From Pseudoalteromonas aurantia 208 (GTDB taxonomy: Bacteria > Pseudomonadota > Gammaproteobacteria > Enterobacterales > Alteromonadaceae), in assembly GCF_014858725.1 (NCBI RefSeq), contig NZ_AQGV01000011.1, positions 124,001 to 188,000 on the forward strand: 64,000 nt of DNA, read 5' to 3'. The notes under the pieces were generated by a model that ran no database searches, was not told the DNA's origin, and saw nothing but the letters and a program-made list of their open reading frames with translations. The translations under genes were made by a program, and so were the position numbers. This document shows positions 17,320 to 26,317 of this stretch, piece after piece (the first letter of the stretch is position 1; each line of letters opens with the position of its first letter).

Positions 17320-19995
17320 TCAGTTGGCGACTTTAAGTGATTGTTGATTTTTCAGTGTGTATTTAATGGCTTCAGTTAAGTTGAGTAACGCATATTGCCA
17401 TTGCGCTTGATTGTTTGTCCGTAAGCTTTGCTCTAAGTCATCAGCAGCACTGTGAATATTCATAAAACCAAAGCAACCAGCGCTACCCTTTAAACTGTGC
17501 GAAAGGGCTCTGAGAGACTCCCATTCTTGATTGTCATAATAAGACTCAAGTTGGGTTAAGTACTCAGGCAGCTTTGCAATGTAGTTTTGACTGATCTGCA
17601 TGAACTTTTCACTTTGTAATAAAGAATCCCATTGAGACTGGCTGGCATCTTCAAGTTGAAGGTGTTCGAGAAGTACTGCACCTAACTCTGTTTTATCAAT
17701 AGGCTTACCGAGCGTTTCATTACAACCTGCCGCGAGGTAAGTATCAACGTCTTGTTTCATTACATTAGCAGTGAGCGCGATAATAGGCCCATCGTAGGCG
17801 GCATGTCTGAGCATTTCAGTGGCTTCAAGCCCGCCCATAACCGGCATTTGCATGTCCATTAAAATCAGGTTGTAATCATTGACGAGCGCTTTCTCTACCG
17901 CTTCAGCCCCATTATTGGCAATATCGGGCGTGATCCCCCAAGCTTGTAAGAGGAGCGTCACTAATACTTGGTTATCTGGATTATCTTCAGCAAGTAAAAT
18001 ATGGGCATCTATGTGAGTATTAGATAGCTCTTGAGAAATGTCTTGCTCAGGTATCGACTTAGATAGCTCATAGGTCAGTTCATAGTCGCTACATTGATAA
18101 TTACCTGCAATATGGATTGTAAATCGACTCCCAACACCTTGCTCACTGTGCACCTCAACGTCGCCACCCAATAGTTGAGCTAAATTTTTGGAAATACATA
18201 GCCCCAAGCCAGTACCACCAAAGCGTCGAGTGGTTGTGCTATCGGCTTGCTCAAAAGGCTTAAATACACGATTGATTTCAGCTTGAGACATACCAATGCC
18301 GGTGTCTTCGACAACAAATTGAAATTGCTGCAGAGTTTCATTAAAGGACACTGTGATCTTTATGCCGCCAAACTCAGTAAACTTCACGGCATTGGTTGCG
18401 ATGTTTAAGAGGATTTGCTTGAGTCTGGTAATATCACTGTGCATTACTTTAGGTAACGGGAATTGGTAATCAATAGAGAATGACAATAACTTCTCTTGCG
18501 CCATAGGTGCCATAATGGAATCAATATCTTCGAGTAAAGGTTGTAATTCCAGCGCATTTTGTTCAACAGCGAGTTTTTCAGCCTCAATTTTGGATAAGTC
18601 TAGGATATTGTTTATGAGTTCTAATAGATGTTTTGAGTTTCGTAACACAGTATCTAAGTGATGACGAGTACCTTGCGCATCTGGGTTGTGTAAAAGTTGC
18701 TCAGTAAAGCCCATGATGGCCGTCAAAGGCGTTCGGATCTCATGACTCATATTGGCTAAAAATCGGCTCTTAAGTTCATTGGCCTGTTTGGCTTGTGTAA
18801 TCGCACCACCAAGCTGTTTGTTCATTTCTTCTAATGCGCGAGTACGGTTGTCGACTTTCTCTTCTAGGTGATGCTTATATTCTTCCAACTCACCTTGGAA
18901 GTCTCTGATTTGTTTCACCATGTGATTAAAGTCGTGGAACAAGGTGCCAACCTCATCATTACCTTGTGTTGGTAGGTAAACTGACAAATCGCCATCGCCC
19001 ACACGATGACTTGCTTCACCTAATAATTCAATGGGGTTGAGGAGTAAATTACGCACCACGATAAAAATGAGAATGGGTAATATAATGACTGACAGAATAA
19101 CAATCAGTGCTGTAATTAAGCTAATGGCTTTACCTGAATGGTAGAGTAAAGATTTCGGTATCGTGGATAAATAGTAATACCCTCCGCTGAGTTGCACGGC
19201 ATAGAGCATACGTTCAACATTATCGATACTTTCTAAGTTTATAGCGTTGAGTGTGCCTTTATCGGCAACTTCATGTATTTGTTCAATTTCATCAGGTGAC
19301 AAGTAGTTGCTGAATAGTTGTTTGTCTGAGCTGAAAAGAATTTCACCGCCATCAGTCACGAGTAAGTTTAAGGTATTGTCATAAGCCGATTCAAAAATAC
19401 TTGAATTGATAATAGATGGGTCAACGCGAACAATAATATAACCTTGCTGATTCGGTTGTTTTAATTGTAAATTTACACCATATATGCGCTGCACAAAGTA
19501 GAGGTGTGTAGTGCCTTTGGCTGTTGCCACCATAAATTGTTGTTGTCTGAGATTGTTATTAATGACTTGACTGAAAAAAGGGTAGCTTACTGGCGCTTGG
19601 CTCAAGTTATTTGCGTGATACGCTTTACTATTTCCTTTTGGCCCCACCAAATTAATACTTAAAATGTCTGGGTAGGCTTCACTGTAGCTGGCAAATACGT
19701 CCACTAATGCGCTGAGTTTAGAGGTATTGGAAACCGTATCTACATTGGTTTGGTTAAGAAAATCCATCAAAACCGGAGAGTTAGACAAAAGCTTTGTTGT
19801 AGATTGGTATATTTCAATGTAATTGAACATTTTTTGTTGTTGTTGTTCAACAAAGCGACTCACGGTAAGTTTGGCTTGTTTTTGTGTTGAGCTCGTCACA
19901 TTTGTGAGTGTAAATCCACCAAGAAACAGCAAAGGCAAGATCACCAAGGGGGTGATGTACCATAACAACTTAATACTTAACTTACTTGTTTTCAT
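17320..19995 (-). CDS. Hybrid sensor histidine kinase (BarA/TorS-type)
   Basis: An 891-residue inner-membrane hybrid kinase. In order: TM1 (about 9-29), a periplasmic sensor region of about 260 residues probably of the dCache kind, TM2 (about 292-316), HAMP (LGEASHRVGDGDLSVYL), a short coiled coil, HisKA with MSHEIRTPL (His418), HATPase with N box (LNIATNAVKF), DTGIGM and GTGLGL, a receiver domain with MDMQMPVMGG holding the phospho-aspartate, and a C-terminal HPt domain with LSHSLKGSAG. The phosphorelay His-Asp-His would then pass to a separate regulator not in this window. The ATG at 19995 starts the signal-anchor (MKTSKLSIKLLW); a longer form to 20040 is possible. The ligand is unknown. 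It takes the place where ygfA usually follows 6S RNA. Confidence 0.92.
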   Translation of the reverse strand: MKTSKLSIKLLWYITPLVILPLLFLGGFTLTNVTSSTQKQAKLTVSRFVEQQQQKMFNYIEIYQSTTKLLSNSPVLMDFLNQTNVDTVSNTSKLSALVDVFASYSEAYPDILSINLVGPKGNSKAYHANNLSQAPVSYPFFSQVINNNLRQQQFMVATAKGTTHLYFVQRIYGVNLQLKQPNQQGYIIVRVDPSIINSSIFESAYDNTLNLLVTDGGEILFSSDKQLFSNYLSPDEIEQIHEVADKGTLNAINLESIDNVERMLYAVQLSGGYYYLSTIPKSLLYHSGKAISLITALIVILSVIILPILIFIVVRNLLLNPIELLGEASHRVGDGDLSVYLPTQGNDEVGTLFHDFNHMVKQIRDFQGELEEYKHHLEEKVDNRTRALEEMNKQLGGAITQAKQANELKSRFLANMSHEIRTPLTAIMGFTEQLLHNPDAQGTRHHLDTVLRNSKHLLELINNILDLSKIEAEKLAVEQNALELQPLLEDIDSIMAPMAQEKLLSFSIDYQFPLPKVMHSDITRLKQILLNIATNAVKFTEFGGIKITVSFNETLQQFQFVVEDTGIGMSQAEINRVFKPFEQADSTTTRRFGGTGLGLCISKNLAQLLGGDVEVHSEQGVGSRFTIHIAGNYQCSDYELTYELSKSIPEQDISQELSNTHIDAHILLAEDNPDNQVLVTLLLQAWGITPDIANNGAEAVEKALVNDYNLILMDMQMPVMGGLEATEMLRHAAYDGPIIALTANVMKQDVDTYLAAGCNETLGKPIDKTELGAVLLEHLQLEDASQSQWDSLLQSEKFMQISQNYIAKLPEYLTQLESYYDNQEWESLRALSHSLKGSAGCFGFMNIHSAADDLEQSLRTNNQAQWQYALLNLTEAIKYTLKNQQSLKVAN

Positions 19996-20040
19996 TGCTT
20001 TACAAATATATCCGTATGGTTGAGCTGCATGAGTAGCCAT

Positions 20041-20314
20041 TCTTAATGCACGTTAGCCTAATCGTAAGCCAATGCTGCACTTTTCACAAGAAAACGCGTT
20101 AGTGTGAGGCTAATTGAGTAACTATTTTATCTAGTTGCTATATTTTATGCTTATTTTCTACGTGGTTTGAGATATAAATTCAAGCTGTTACGCGGTATTT
20201 GACGTCGCGTTAAGTGCGATGTATTGAAAGTCGATTGCATTGGCAAATGCATACGTTATTTATCGCGTTATGCGGTTTAAAATAAGCTAAGAAGGTAAGA
20301 AGGTATTGAAAGTG
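20041..20314. other. Intergenic stretch without a recognised gene
   Basis: AT-rich sequence between the hybrid kinase start and the 3' end of 6S RNA. No open frame with coding character, no tRNA and no obvious repeat was seen. It probably contains the kinase promoter and the 3' processing region of 6S RNA. Confidence 0.6.
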
Positions 20315-20497
20315 GTGTGCCCCAGCGACGCGGATGCTGATGTCAGCCCTCGAACCCTAAGGTTCAAGGCGGAACGCAACAGCTTACCGTAGGCTTCTCG
20401 GTACATGCCGAGCTTGCACAAAAGTAAGCAAACTACGTCCCTAAATAAAGTTTATCGGCTCAGGGACTTAATCGGCTGTCCAACGAGCTAGGGAACT
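20315..20497 (-). ncRNA. ssrS: 6S RNA
   Basis: On the - strand this stretch carries the landmarks of 6S RNA in order: AAGTCCCTGAGCCGATAA (E. coli CAGTCCCCTGAGCCGATATT), GCTCGGCATGTACCGAGAAGCC (here cited as ACCGAGAAGCC), and CCTTGAACCTTAGGGTTC (E. coli CTTGAACCAAGGGTTCAAG). The ends can pair as CCCUAGC with GCUGGGG, closing the long hairpin that mimics an open promoter and binds sigma-70 RNA polymerase. The estimated size is about 180 nt, as usual. It is divergent from ygfB, as expected from gammaproteobacterial synteny, but zapA, which normally lies between them, is missing. Ends are approximate by a few bases. Confidence 0.92.
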
Positions 20498-20502
20498 TAT
20501 TC

Positions 20503-20508
20503 AGTATA
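20503..20508 (-). promoter_or_regulatory. Probable -10 of the 6S RNA promoter
   Basis: Read on the - strand the hexamer is TATACT, one mismatch from the sigma-70 consensus, and it lies 6-7 nt before the predicted 6S RNA 5' end at about 20497. No convincing -35 hexamer was found at the usual spacing. Confidence 0.45.
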
Positions 20509-20693
20509 TAAAACATCTGCCTCAGTAGAAACCTAAAATGCAAAATACTTCGCTGTTTGCTGCTAATTTATGCTGTATTGCTAGTTTACTAAACGACGAG
20601 TTTGATTTTTAACCTAGCACATACAATTGCTTGGAGTTGCTATACTTCGAGTGGTAGCATTAACAAACTAAATTGTGAGTGTAAGAAATACTG

Positions 20694-21257
20694 ATGAGCG
20701 AATTAAAAGATTATACCCAAGCCCAATTGGTGCTAGAAAAAAACGACATTTATGTAGCCCCTGCTGAAGTACATGGTGCCATCAGTGGTTTATTAGCTTG
20801 CGGTCTAAATATTGAAGCAAAAGAATATTTGGGCTTACTCAGTGATGTGTTTAATGAAGGTCAAAACTTCAGTGAAGAACTGAAGCAGTTTTTTGCTGAA
20901 ATGTATAAGCATGTTATTGAGCACTTTAATGAAAGTGAATTTCAGTTCGACCTATTTTTACCAAGCGAAGACGAATCGCTGCTCGACCAAGCAAATGCGC
21001 TGGTAGGTTGGGTATCAGGCTTCTTACTTGGGTTTGGTTTAAAGCAAAAAGATTATGGTAAGTTGTCGGCTGATGTAAAAGAAGTGATCAGTGACTTTAC
21101 TGAGATCACCAAACTAGATACACATTTCGATGACAGTGAAGAAGACCAACAAGCGCTGCACGAAATCATTGAATACATTCGGGTTTCGGCACTACTGTGT
21201 TTTGCTGAAATGGGTAAAGAGCCAGATGCTGGCACAACTTCAAAGACGCTACACTGA
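20694..21257 (+). CDS. ygfB: YgfB/YecA family (UPF0149) protein
   Basis: A 187-residue protein of the UPF0149 family, found directly before pepP in gammaproteobacteria. The conserved N-terminal helix motif VHGAISGLLACG and the central NALVGWVSGFLLGFGL are typical. It is an all-helical cytoplasmic protein; in Pseudomonas aeruginosa a YgfB protein has been linked to control of ampD-related regulators, but no role can be read from this sequence. The stop overlaps the pepP start by one base (TGATG), which points to translational coupling in a ygfB-pepP-ubiH-ubiI operon. Confidence 0.93.
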   Translation: MSELKDYTQAQLVLEKNDIYVAPAEVHGAISGLLACGLNIEAKEYLGLLSDVFNEGQNFSEELKQFFAEMYKHVIEHFNESEFQFDLFLPSEDESLLDQANALVGWVSGFLLGFGLKQKDYGKLSADVKEVISDFTEITKLDTHFDDSEEDQQALHEIIEYIRVSALLCFAEMGKEPDAGTTSKTLH

Positions 21258-22567
21258 TGATCACAACACATGAATTTTTAGAGCGCCGCACTCGCGTGCT
21301 TGCAGAGTTAGATGCCGGTTCAGTTGCGGTTATTGCCGCCGCAGTAGAGCTAACGCGCAGCAGAGACACCGAATATGCATTTAGGCAAGACAGTGATTTT
21401 TTCTATTTAACGGGTTTCAATGAACCAGATGCGGTTCTCGTGCTGAGTAAAGATAGCAATGGCAAAGGTAAAAGCAGCTTATTTTGCCGGAATAAGGACA
21501 AAATAGCCGAAATTTGGCACGGCCGAAGAATGGGGTTTGAGCGGGCAAAACAAGATTTATTGCTTGATGATACTTTTCCTTTGAGCGAGTTAGATGACAC
21601 ACTTTTAGACTTGATTAACGGTAATCGTATTCTGTATTACGGCCAAGGTACCTACCCAGCATTTGATGATAAAATCTGGTCCATTATGAATACATTAAGG
21701 GGCGCCCCTAAAAAAGGCTATCGAGCACCTGAAATTATCAAAGATATTCGACCTATTTTGCATGAAATGCGATTGTTTAAATCAAACGCAGAAATAGCAG
21801 TGATGCGCAAAGCTGCACAAATTAGTTGTGATGCACACAAACGCGCAATGCGTTTTGCCTCTGCGGATGCAACAGAGTATCAGCTTGAAGCTGAAATACA
21901 TCATCATTATGCAATGAATGGTGCACGCCACCCAGCGTATGGCACGATTGTTGGTTCGGGGAATAACGCCAATATTTTACATTACACTGAGAATTGCGAC
22001 CAGTTACACAGTGGTGACCTTGTTTTAATCGATTCAGGGTGTGAACTTGAAGGGTATGCCGCTGACATTACACGCACCTTTCCTGTTTCAGGGCAGTTTA
22101 GTGAACCACAAAAAGCACTGTATGCGCTGGTATTGGCTTCTCAAGAGGCGGCATTTCAACAGGTAAAACCGGGCGGTACTTTAGTTAAAGCAAATCATGC
22201 TGCGATGAAAGTAATGACGCAAGGTTTGATCGACCTCGGTATTTTAGCGGGCGATTTAGATACACTCTTAGACAAACAAGCTTGCAAAGCTTTTTATATG
22301 CATGGCTTAGGCCATTGGTTAGGTCTAGATGTGCATGATGTTGGTGAATATAAATTAGATGAAGCTGACAGACCATTTGAGCCAGGCATGGTGTTGACGA
22401 TTGAGCCTGGTTTGTATTTTGATGAAGATGCGCAAGTTCCCTCGCAGTTTCAAGGTATTGGTATACGAATTGAAGATGATTTGCTTATCACTCATGATGG
22501 TTTTGAAAACTTAACTGCGGGTGTCCCAAAAACCATTGCAGAGATAGAAGCGCTAATGCAACAGTAG
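21257..22567 (+). CDS. pepP: Xaa-Pro aminopeptidase P
   Basis: Dinuclear metal (Mn2+) aminopeptidase that removes an N-terminal residue followed by proline. The 436-residue length matches E. coli PepP. The N-terminal creatinase-like domain contains AFRQDSDFFYLTGFNEPDAVLVL. The pita-bread catalytic domain shows all five metal ligands: LIDSGCE and AADITRTFP (two aspartates), GLGHWLGLDVHD (histidine), TIEPGLYF (glutamate) and GIRIEDD (glutamate). Cytoplasmic. It is the second gene of an operon; ubiH begins 10 bp after its stop. Confidence 0.96.
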   Translation: MITTHEFLERRTRVLAELDAGSVAVIAAAVELTRSRDTEYAFRQDSDFFYLTGFNEPDAVLVLSKDSNGKGKSSLFCRNKDKIAEIWHGRRMGFERAKQDLLLDDTFPLSELDDTLLDLINGNRILYYGQGTYPAFDDKIWSIMNTLRGAPKKGYRAPEIIKDIRPILHEMRLFKSNAEIAVMRKAAQISCDAHKRAMRFASADATEYQLEAEIHHHYAMNGARHPAYGTIVGSGNNANILHYTENCDQLHSGDLVLIDSGCELEGYAADITRTFPVSGQFSEPQKALYALVLASQEAAFQQVKPGGTLVKANHAAMKVMTQGLIDLGILAGDLDTLLDKQACKAFYMHGLGHWLGLDVHDVGEYKLDEADRPFEPGMVLTIEPGLYFDEDAQVPSQFQGIGIRIEDDLLITHDGFENLTAGVPKTIAEIEALMQQ

Positions 22568-22570
22568 GAG

Positions 22571-22579
22571 AATCGGTTG
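22571..22579 (+). promoter_or_regulatory. Ribosome site that fixes the TTG start of ubiH
   Basis: TAGGAG ends at 22571 and is followed by six bases and the TTG at 22577. No in-frame ATG lies nearby before the FAD-binding motif, so TTG initiation is strongly suggested. Confidence 0.75.
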
Positions 22580-23761
22580 CAACAGTTTGATGTATTAATT
22601 GTAGGGGGCGGTATGGCTGGTGCAACCGCTGCCTTGGCAATCAAAAAACAATGCCCCACATATCACATTGGTGTTATTGAAGCCTTTGAACCTCAAGGGC
22701 AAGCACATCCTAGCTTTGACGATCGCAGTATTGCATTGGCAGAGCAATCTGTATCGTATTTAAAGCAGTTTGGGTTATTTAATCCACAGTGGTCATTTGC
22801 ACAAGCCATACATCAAGTCCATGTGTCTGATCGGGGCCACTTTGGAAAAACTGATATAGATCATCAACATTATAACTGTGATGCGCTAGGGTATGTGGTG
22901 GAAGTCAACCCGTATGGTAATGAATTACATCGACAGCTGCAAAGTGCAGATATTGGTATGTTTTGTCCAGCCAATGTGGCCCAGTTGGAGCAGAGAATAG
23001 ACCATGTGAGTGTGACGCTCACAACGGGTGATTTATTGAGTAGCAAGTTGCTGGTACTAGCTGATGGCGCTAAGTCGCCAACACGGGATAAGTTGCAGTT
23101 AGGGTTTACGAGTAAGGCGTATGAACAAGGCGCATTAATTGCGAATGTTGAAGTGGCTGGTGGGCATGATGGTCAGGCATTTGAGCGTTTTACTGAACAT
23201 GGCCCGATGGCGTTGTTACCTATGAGTAAAGATCGCTACTCATTAGTGTGGTGTATGCACCGTGATCAGCTGCACGAATATCAAACTATGACAGGTACGC
23301 AGTTTATAGAGGCACTACAAAGTGCATTCGGTTTTCGTGCTGGTATTTTTACCCAAGTAGGCGTAAGAGCTCAGTACCCACTTGTGCTGGGCAAGGTTGA
23401 CCGTGTCGTTCATCACCGCGCTGTGGTGATAGGGAATGCTGCACATGCAATTCATCCAATTGCAGGGCAGGGGTTTAACCTTGGTGTACGTGATATTCAA
23501 TCGCTCGTATTGTTAATAGAAAAGTACCCTAGAGAGGCGTTGGGTGAGTTTGCATTTACGCATGAATTTGAGCAAAGCCGGCTCGCGGATATTGATCATG
23601 TGATGACATTAACTGATGGGCTCGTTAGATTATTTTCAAATAGGTCGCGATTGGTTGCGCTGGGCCGCAACTGTGGTTTGCTGGCGATGGCATTGTCTAC
23701 ACGCTTAAAAAGCCCGTTGGCGAAGCAATTAATGGGTCATGTGAGAAAAGGAAACAAGTAA
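22577..23761 (+). CDS. ubiH: 2-octaprenyl-6-methoxyphenol hydroxylase
   Basis: FAD-dependent aromatic hydroxylase of ubiquinone synthesis, 394 residues, related to the p-hydroxybenzoate hydroxylase family. Visible motifs are the dinucleotide-binding VGGGMAGATAAL at the N-terminus, the central LVLADGAKSPTRD (DG motif) and the second FAD motif GNAAHAIHPIAGQGFNLGVRD. The start is the TTG at 22577: it is preceded by TAGGAG with a 6-bp spacer, and the FAD motif begins at once, so no upstream ATG is needed. UbiH acts on the C1 position of the ring and is thought to work in a soluble Ubi complex at the membrane. The stop overlaps the ubiI ATG by one base. Confidence 0.92.
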   Translation: MQQFDVLIVGGGMAGATAALAIKKQCPTYHIGVIEAFEPQGQAHPSFDDRSIALAEQSVSYLKQFGLFNPQWSFAQAIHQVHVSDRGHFGKTDIDHQHYNCDALGYVVEVNPYGNELHRQLQSADIGMFCPANVAQLEQRIDHVSVTLTTGDLLSSKLLVLADGAKSPTRDKLQLGFTSKAYEQGALIANVEVAGGHDGQAFERFTEHGPMALLPMSKDRYSLVWCMHRDQLHEYQTMTGTQFIEALQSAFGFRAGIFTQVGVRAQYPLVLGKVDRVVHHRAVVIGNAAHAIHPIAGQGFNLGVRDIQSLVLLIEKYPREALGEFAFTHEFEQSRLADIDHVMTLTDGLVRLFSNRSRLVALGRNCGLLAMALSTRLKSPLAKQLMGHVRKGNK

Positions 23762-24924
23762 TGCAACAAGCGCAAGTTTGTATTGTTGGTGGTGGTGCCG
23801 TAGGGTTAACTCTGGCATTGGGGTTAGCGAAAAAAAATATTAGTGTCATAGTGATAGATAGTGGTTGTGAGCCACAGCCTTTGGCTGATAGTTTTGCAAA
23901 TCGAGTGAGCGCAATAAGCCTTGCGAGTCAAACTTTATTTGAGTCTCTGGATGTATGGCAAAGTATTAGTGCAATGCGCGCGATACCATACACGCATATG
24001 GATGTTCGGGATCAAGACAGCTTTGGAAAAATTACATTTAATAGTGCGGAATTAGATTTACCTGAGCTTGGTCATATTATTGAAAATGACGCAATCCGTT
24101 TTGGGCTATTTGTGGCTTTACAGCAACAACCTAGTGCCACCTTATGTTTTGAGACCCGTTATCAAGCAATTCACCAAACCGATAGTGATGTATTGATCAC
24201 GTTGGAATCGGGGATGCCGGTGATGGCCAAATTACTGGTCGCTGCAGATGGAGCAAACTCGGCGATACGAACCCAGTTTAAAATGCCTCTGACGTTTTGG
24301 GATTATGACCACAATGCGATTGTGGCAACGGTTAAAACGCAACAACCGCATAATGCCACGGCACGGCAAATATTTTTAGATACTGGACCGTTGGCATTTT
24401 TACCCTTAAATGATGCACATCATCATTCTATTGTATGGTCGACCTCACCTGAAGAGGCTAAGCGCTTAATGGCGTTACCTGCTACTGAATTTAATAAAGC
24501 ACTAAATGTCGCAATAGATAGCCAATGTGGCTTGTGCGAAGTGGCAGACGATAGAGCCGTTTTTCCACTAAAAATGCGCTATGCTCAGCAATGGCTTAGT
24601 GGCAAAGTCGTATTGATGGGGGATGCAGCACATACTATTCACCCGTTGGCTGGGTTAGGGATGAACTTAGGGCTTAAAGATGCGGCTTCATTAATTACGT
24701 GTTTAACTCAAGATGGGGAATTTGCGTCCATGCGCACACTTCGTGAGTATGAGCGAAGTCGTAAGCTCGATGCGCAAAAACACATTGCCATGATGCAAGG
24801 CTTAAAAGAGTTATTTGAAGGCGGGCATCCGGTTAAAAAATTATTACGTGGAGTGGGCCTAAGCCTAGTGGATAATTTGGGACCGATAAAAACATTGTTT
24901 GCGAAGGAAGCCGTGGGCAAATAG
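23761..24924 (+). CDS. ubiI: UbiI/VisC-type FAD hydroxylase of ubiquinone synthesis
   Basis: A second FAD-dependent monooxygenase, 387 residues, paralogous to UbiH and directly after it, the usual place of ubiI (visC), whose product hydroxylates the ring at C5. The N-terminus reads CIVGGGAVGLTLAL, then VAADGANSAIR, and the FAD/substrate motif GDAAHTIHPLAGLGMNLGLKDA. The ATG overlaps the ubiH stop by one base, so expression is coupled. No terminator was found after it; a tandem repeat starts 30 bp downstream. Confidence 0.92.
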   Translation: MQQAQVCIVGGGAVGLTLALGLAKKNISVIVIDSGCEPQPLADSFANRVSAISLASQTLFESLDVWQSISAMRAIPYTHMDVRDQDSFGKITFNSAELDLPELGHIIENDAIRFGLFVALQQQPSATLCFETRYQAIHQTDSDVLITLESGMPVMAKLLVAADGANSAIRTQFKMPLTFWDYDHNAIVATVKTQQPHNATARQIFLDTGPLAFLPLNDAHHHSIVWSTSPEEAKRLMALPATEFNKALNVAIDSQCGLCEVADDRAVFPLKMRYAQQWLSGKVVLMGDAAHTIHPLAGLGMNLGLKDAASLITCLTQDGEFASMRTLREYERSRKLDAQKHIAMMQGLKELFEGGHPVKKLLRGVGLSLVDNLGPIKTLFAKEAVGK

Positions 24925-24953
24925 GGCGAGCGAGAACATTCTTAGTTGCATAT

Positions 24954-25330
24954 GGATTCTGACCTACGTCAGAAAGACGATATAGAATCAGAAAGACGAT
25001 ATAGTGAAACAGTACGTCGCCCTGAGTTTTAACTTTATCGTCGTTGCGAAGTTCAATATTACCGCGGTTTTTAATTTTTTACTTTATCGTTGGCCTGAAT
25101 TGGTTTCAGGGTCTATTCGCTGTTGTGCGGTAATAAGTTGAGCGTGGATTCTGACCTACGTCAGAAAGACGATATAGAATCAGAAAGACGATATAGTGAA
25201 ATAGTATCGTCGGCCTGAGTTTTAACTTTATCGTCGTTGCGAAGTTCGATATTACCGCGGTTCTTAATTTGAGCTTTATCGTCGTCCTGAACTTGATTCA
25301 GGATCCATTGACTCAGAACTAATAATTGAA
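24954..25330. repeat. Tandem duplication of a 192-bp REP-containing unit
   Basis: The segment starting GGATTCTGACCTACGTCAG at 24954 is repeated at 25146, a period of 192 bp, with about 90 percent identity by eye and a less similar end. Each unit holds short palindromic cores, CTGACCTACGTCAG and CCTGAACTTGATTCAGG (the last in the second unit), and two copies of AGAAAGACGATATAG. The cores resemble the extragenic palindromes at 31737, 40730, 40801 and 41063. It fills the gap between ubiI and the LysR gene; no coding frame. Confidence 0.85.
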
Positions 25331-25335
25331 CACAG

Positions 25336-26187
25336 TTAACTTAATCGTAGCGCAATAAATTCGGCTAACTTATCAACAGCGTGAACTGACTCAGCCGAGT
25401 TTTTCACTAAACAAATATCAATATCTCCCAACTCAGGTAAATGTTTGGTACTGGTTTGATAGCTCAGCTCGCTGGGGACGGTACTTTTCGCGAGTACTGT
25501 TACCCCTAACCCCTCTTTTAAAGCCGCAATGAGCCCTGTCAGATCGGCATTGCTGTAAATGATACGATGTTTCAGCCCCGCTTGCTGCAGCGCTTCAATA
25601 GCTCGACGGCGATAAATACAGCCTTCTGGTGCAGTCACCAAGGTGACCACTTGGTTTGTATCTTTGATTAAAGATAAATCGCCGACCCATACTAATTGAT
25701 CTTGCATGAAAACGGGGAATTGTTCAGACCCCGTTTGTTCATTTAGAGCCAATACCAGGTCGAACTGATCTTGACGAGAGACTGAGAGTAAATGTTTACT
25801 CAATCGTGACTTTACCTCTAGCGATACATCGGGATACAAAGCAACAAAATCGCCAATAATAGAAGGCAGTATGCGTGCAGCAAATTCGCTGGGAATACCT
25901 AAGCGTACTTTGCCTGTTACGCTCTCAGAAGTGAACTGCTGTAAAATAGCATCGTTGTGCTGCAGCATTTGCTTGGCAAGGGGGAGTAATAATTCACCAT
26001 ATTGGTTGAGTACCTGACGTTGTCCTTGTTTTTTAAACAGCTTACAATTGAGCATATCTTCAAGGCGCTTAATTTGCAGTGAAACCGCCGGTTGAGATAA
26101 CCCAAGGCGTTCACCCGCTTTCGCAAAGCCACCCACTTCCACTACCGTTACAAGTGTGCGCAGACCATCAATCGATAAGTTCTTCAT
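25336..26187 (-). CDS. LysR family transcriptional regulator
   Basis: A 283-residue LysR-type regulator. The N-terminal winged helix-turn-helix is complete (GGFAKAGERLGLSQPAVSLQIKRLEDML), followed by the linker helix and a periplasmic-binding-protein-like effector domain (VRLGIPSEFAARILPSII onward). It is divergent from the GcvT-like gene at 26318 across 130 bp, the standard arrangement of a LysR regulator and its target, so control of that gene, and perhaps of gcvTHP, is the natural guess. It is not clearly GcvA by sequence. The stop lies just beside the tandem REP array. Confidence 0.9.
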   Translation of the reverse strand: MKNLSIDGLRTLVTVVEVGGFAKAGERLGLSQPAVSLQIKRLEDMLNCKLFKKQGQRQVLNQYGELLLPLAKQMLQHNDAILQQFTSESVTGKVRLGIPSEFAARILPSIIGDFVALYPDVSLEVKSRLSKHLLSVSRQDQFDLVLALNEQTGSEQFPVFMQDQLVWVGDLSLIKDTNQVVTLVTAPEGCIYRRRAIEALQQAGLKHRIIYSNADLTGLIAALKEGLGVTVLAKSTVPSELSYQTSTKHLPELGDIDICLVKNSAESVHAVDKLAEFIALRLS

Positions 26188-26317
26188 ATTAATAAATACA
26201 ATTTAATCTAGCTGTTTATATAAGTATTATTTATCAATTGATAAAAAATTACAATTTGTTGTTGCTTATCTGCACCCATATACTCGCAGTTAATGAAAAT
26301 TTATTTAGGGTGTAGCA

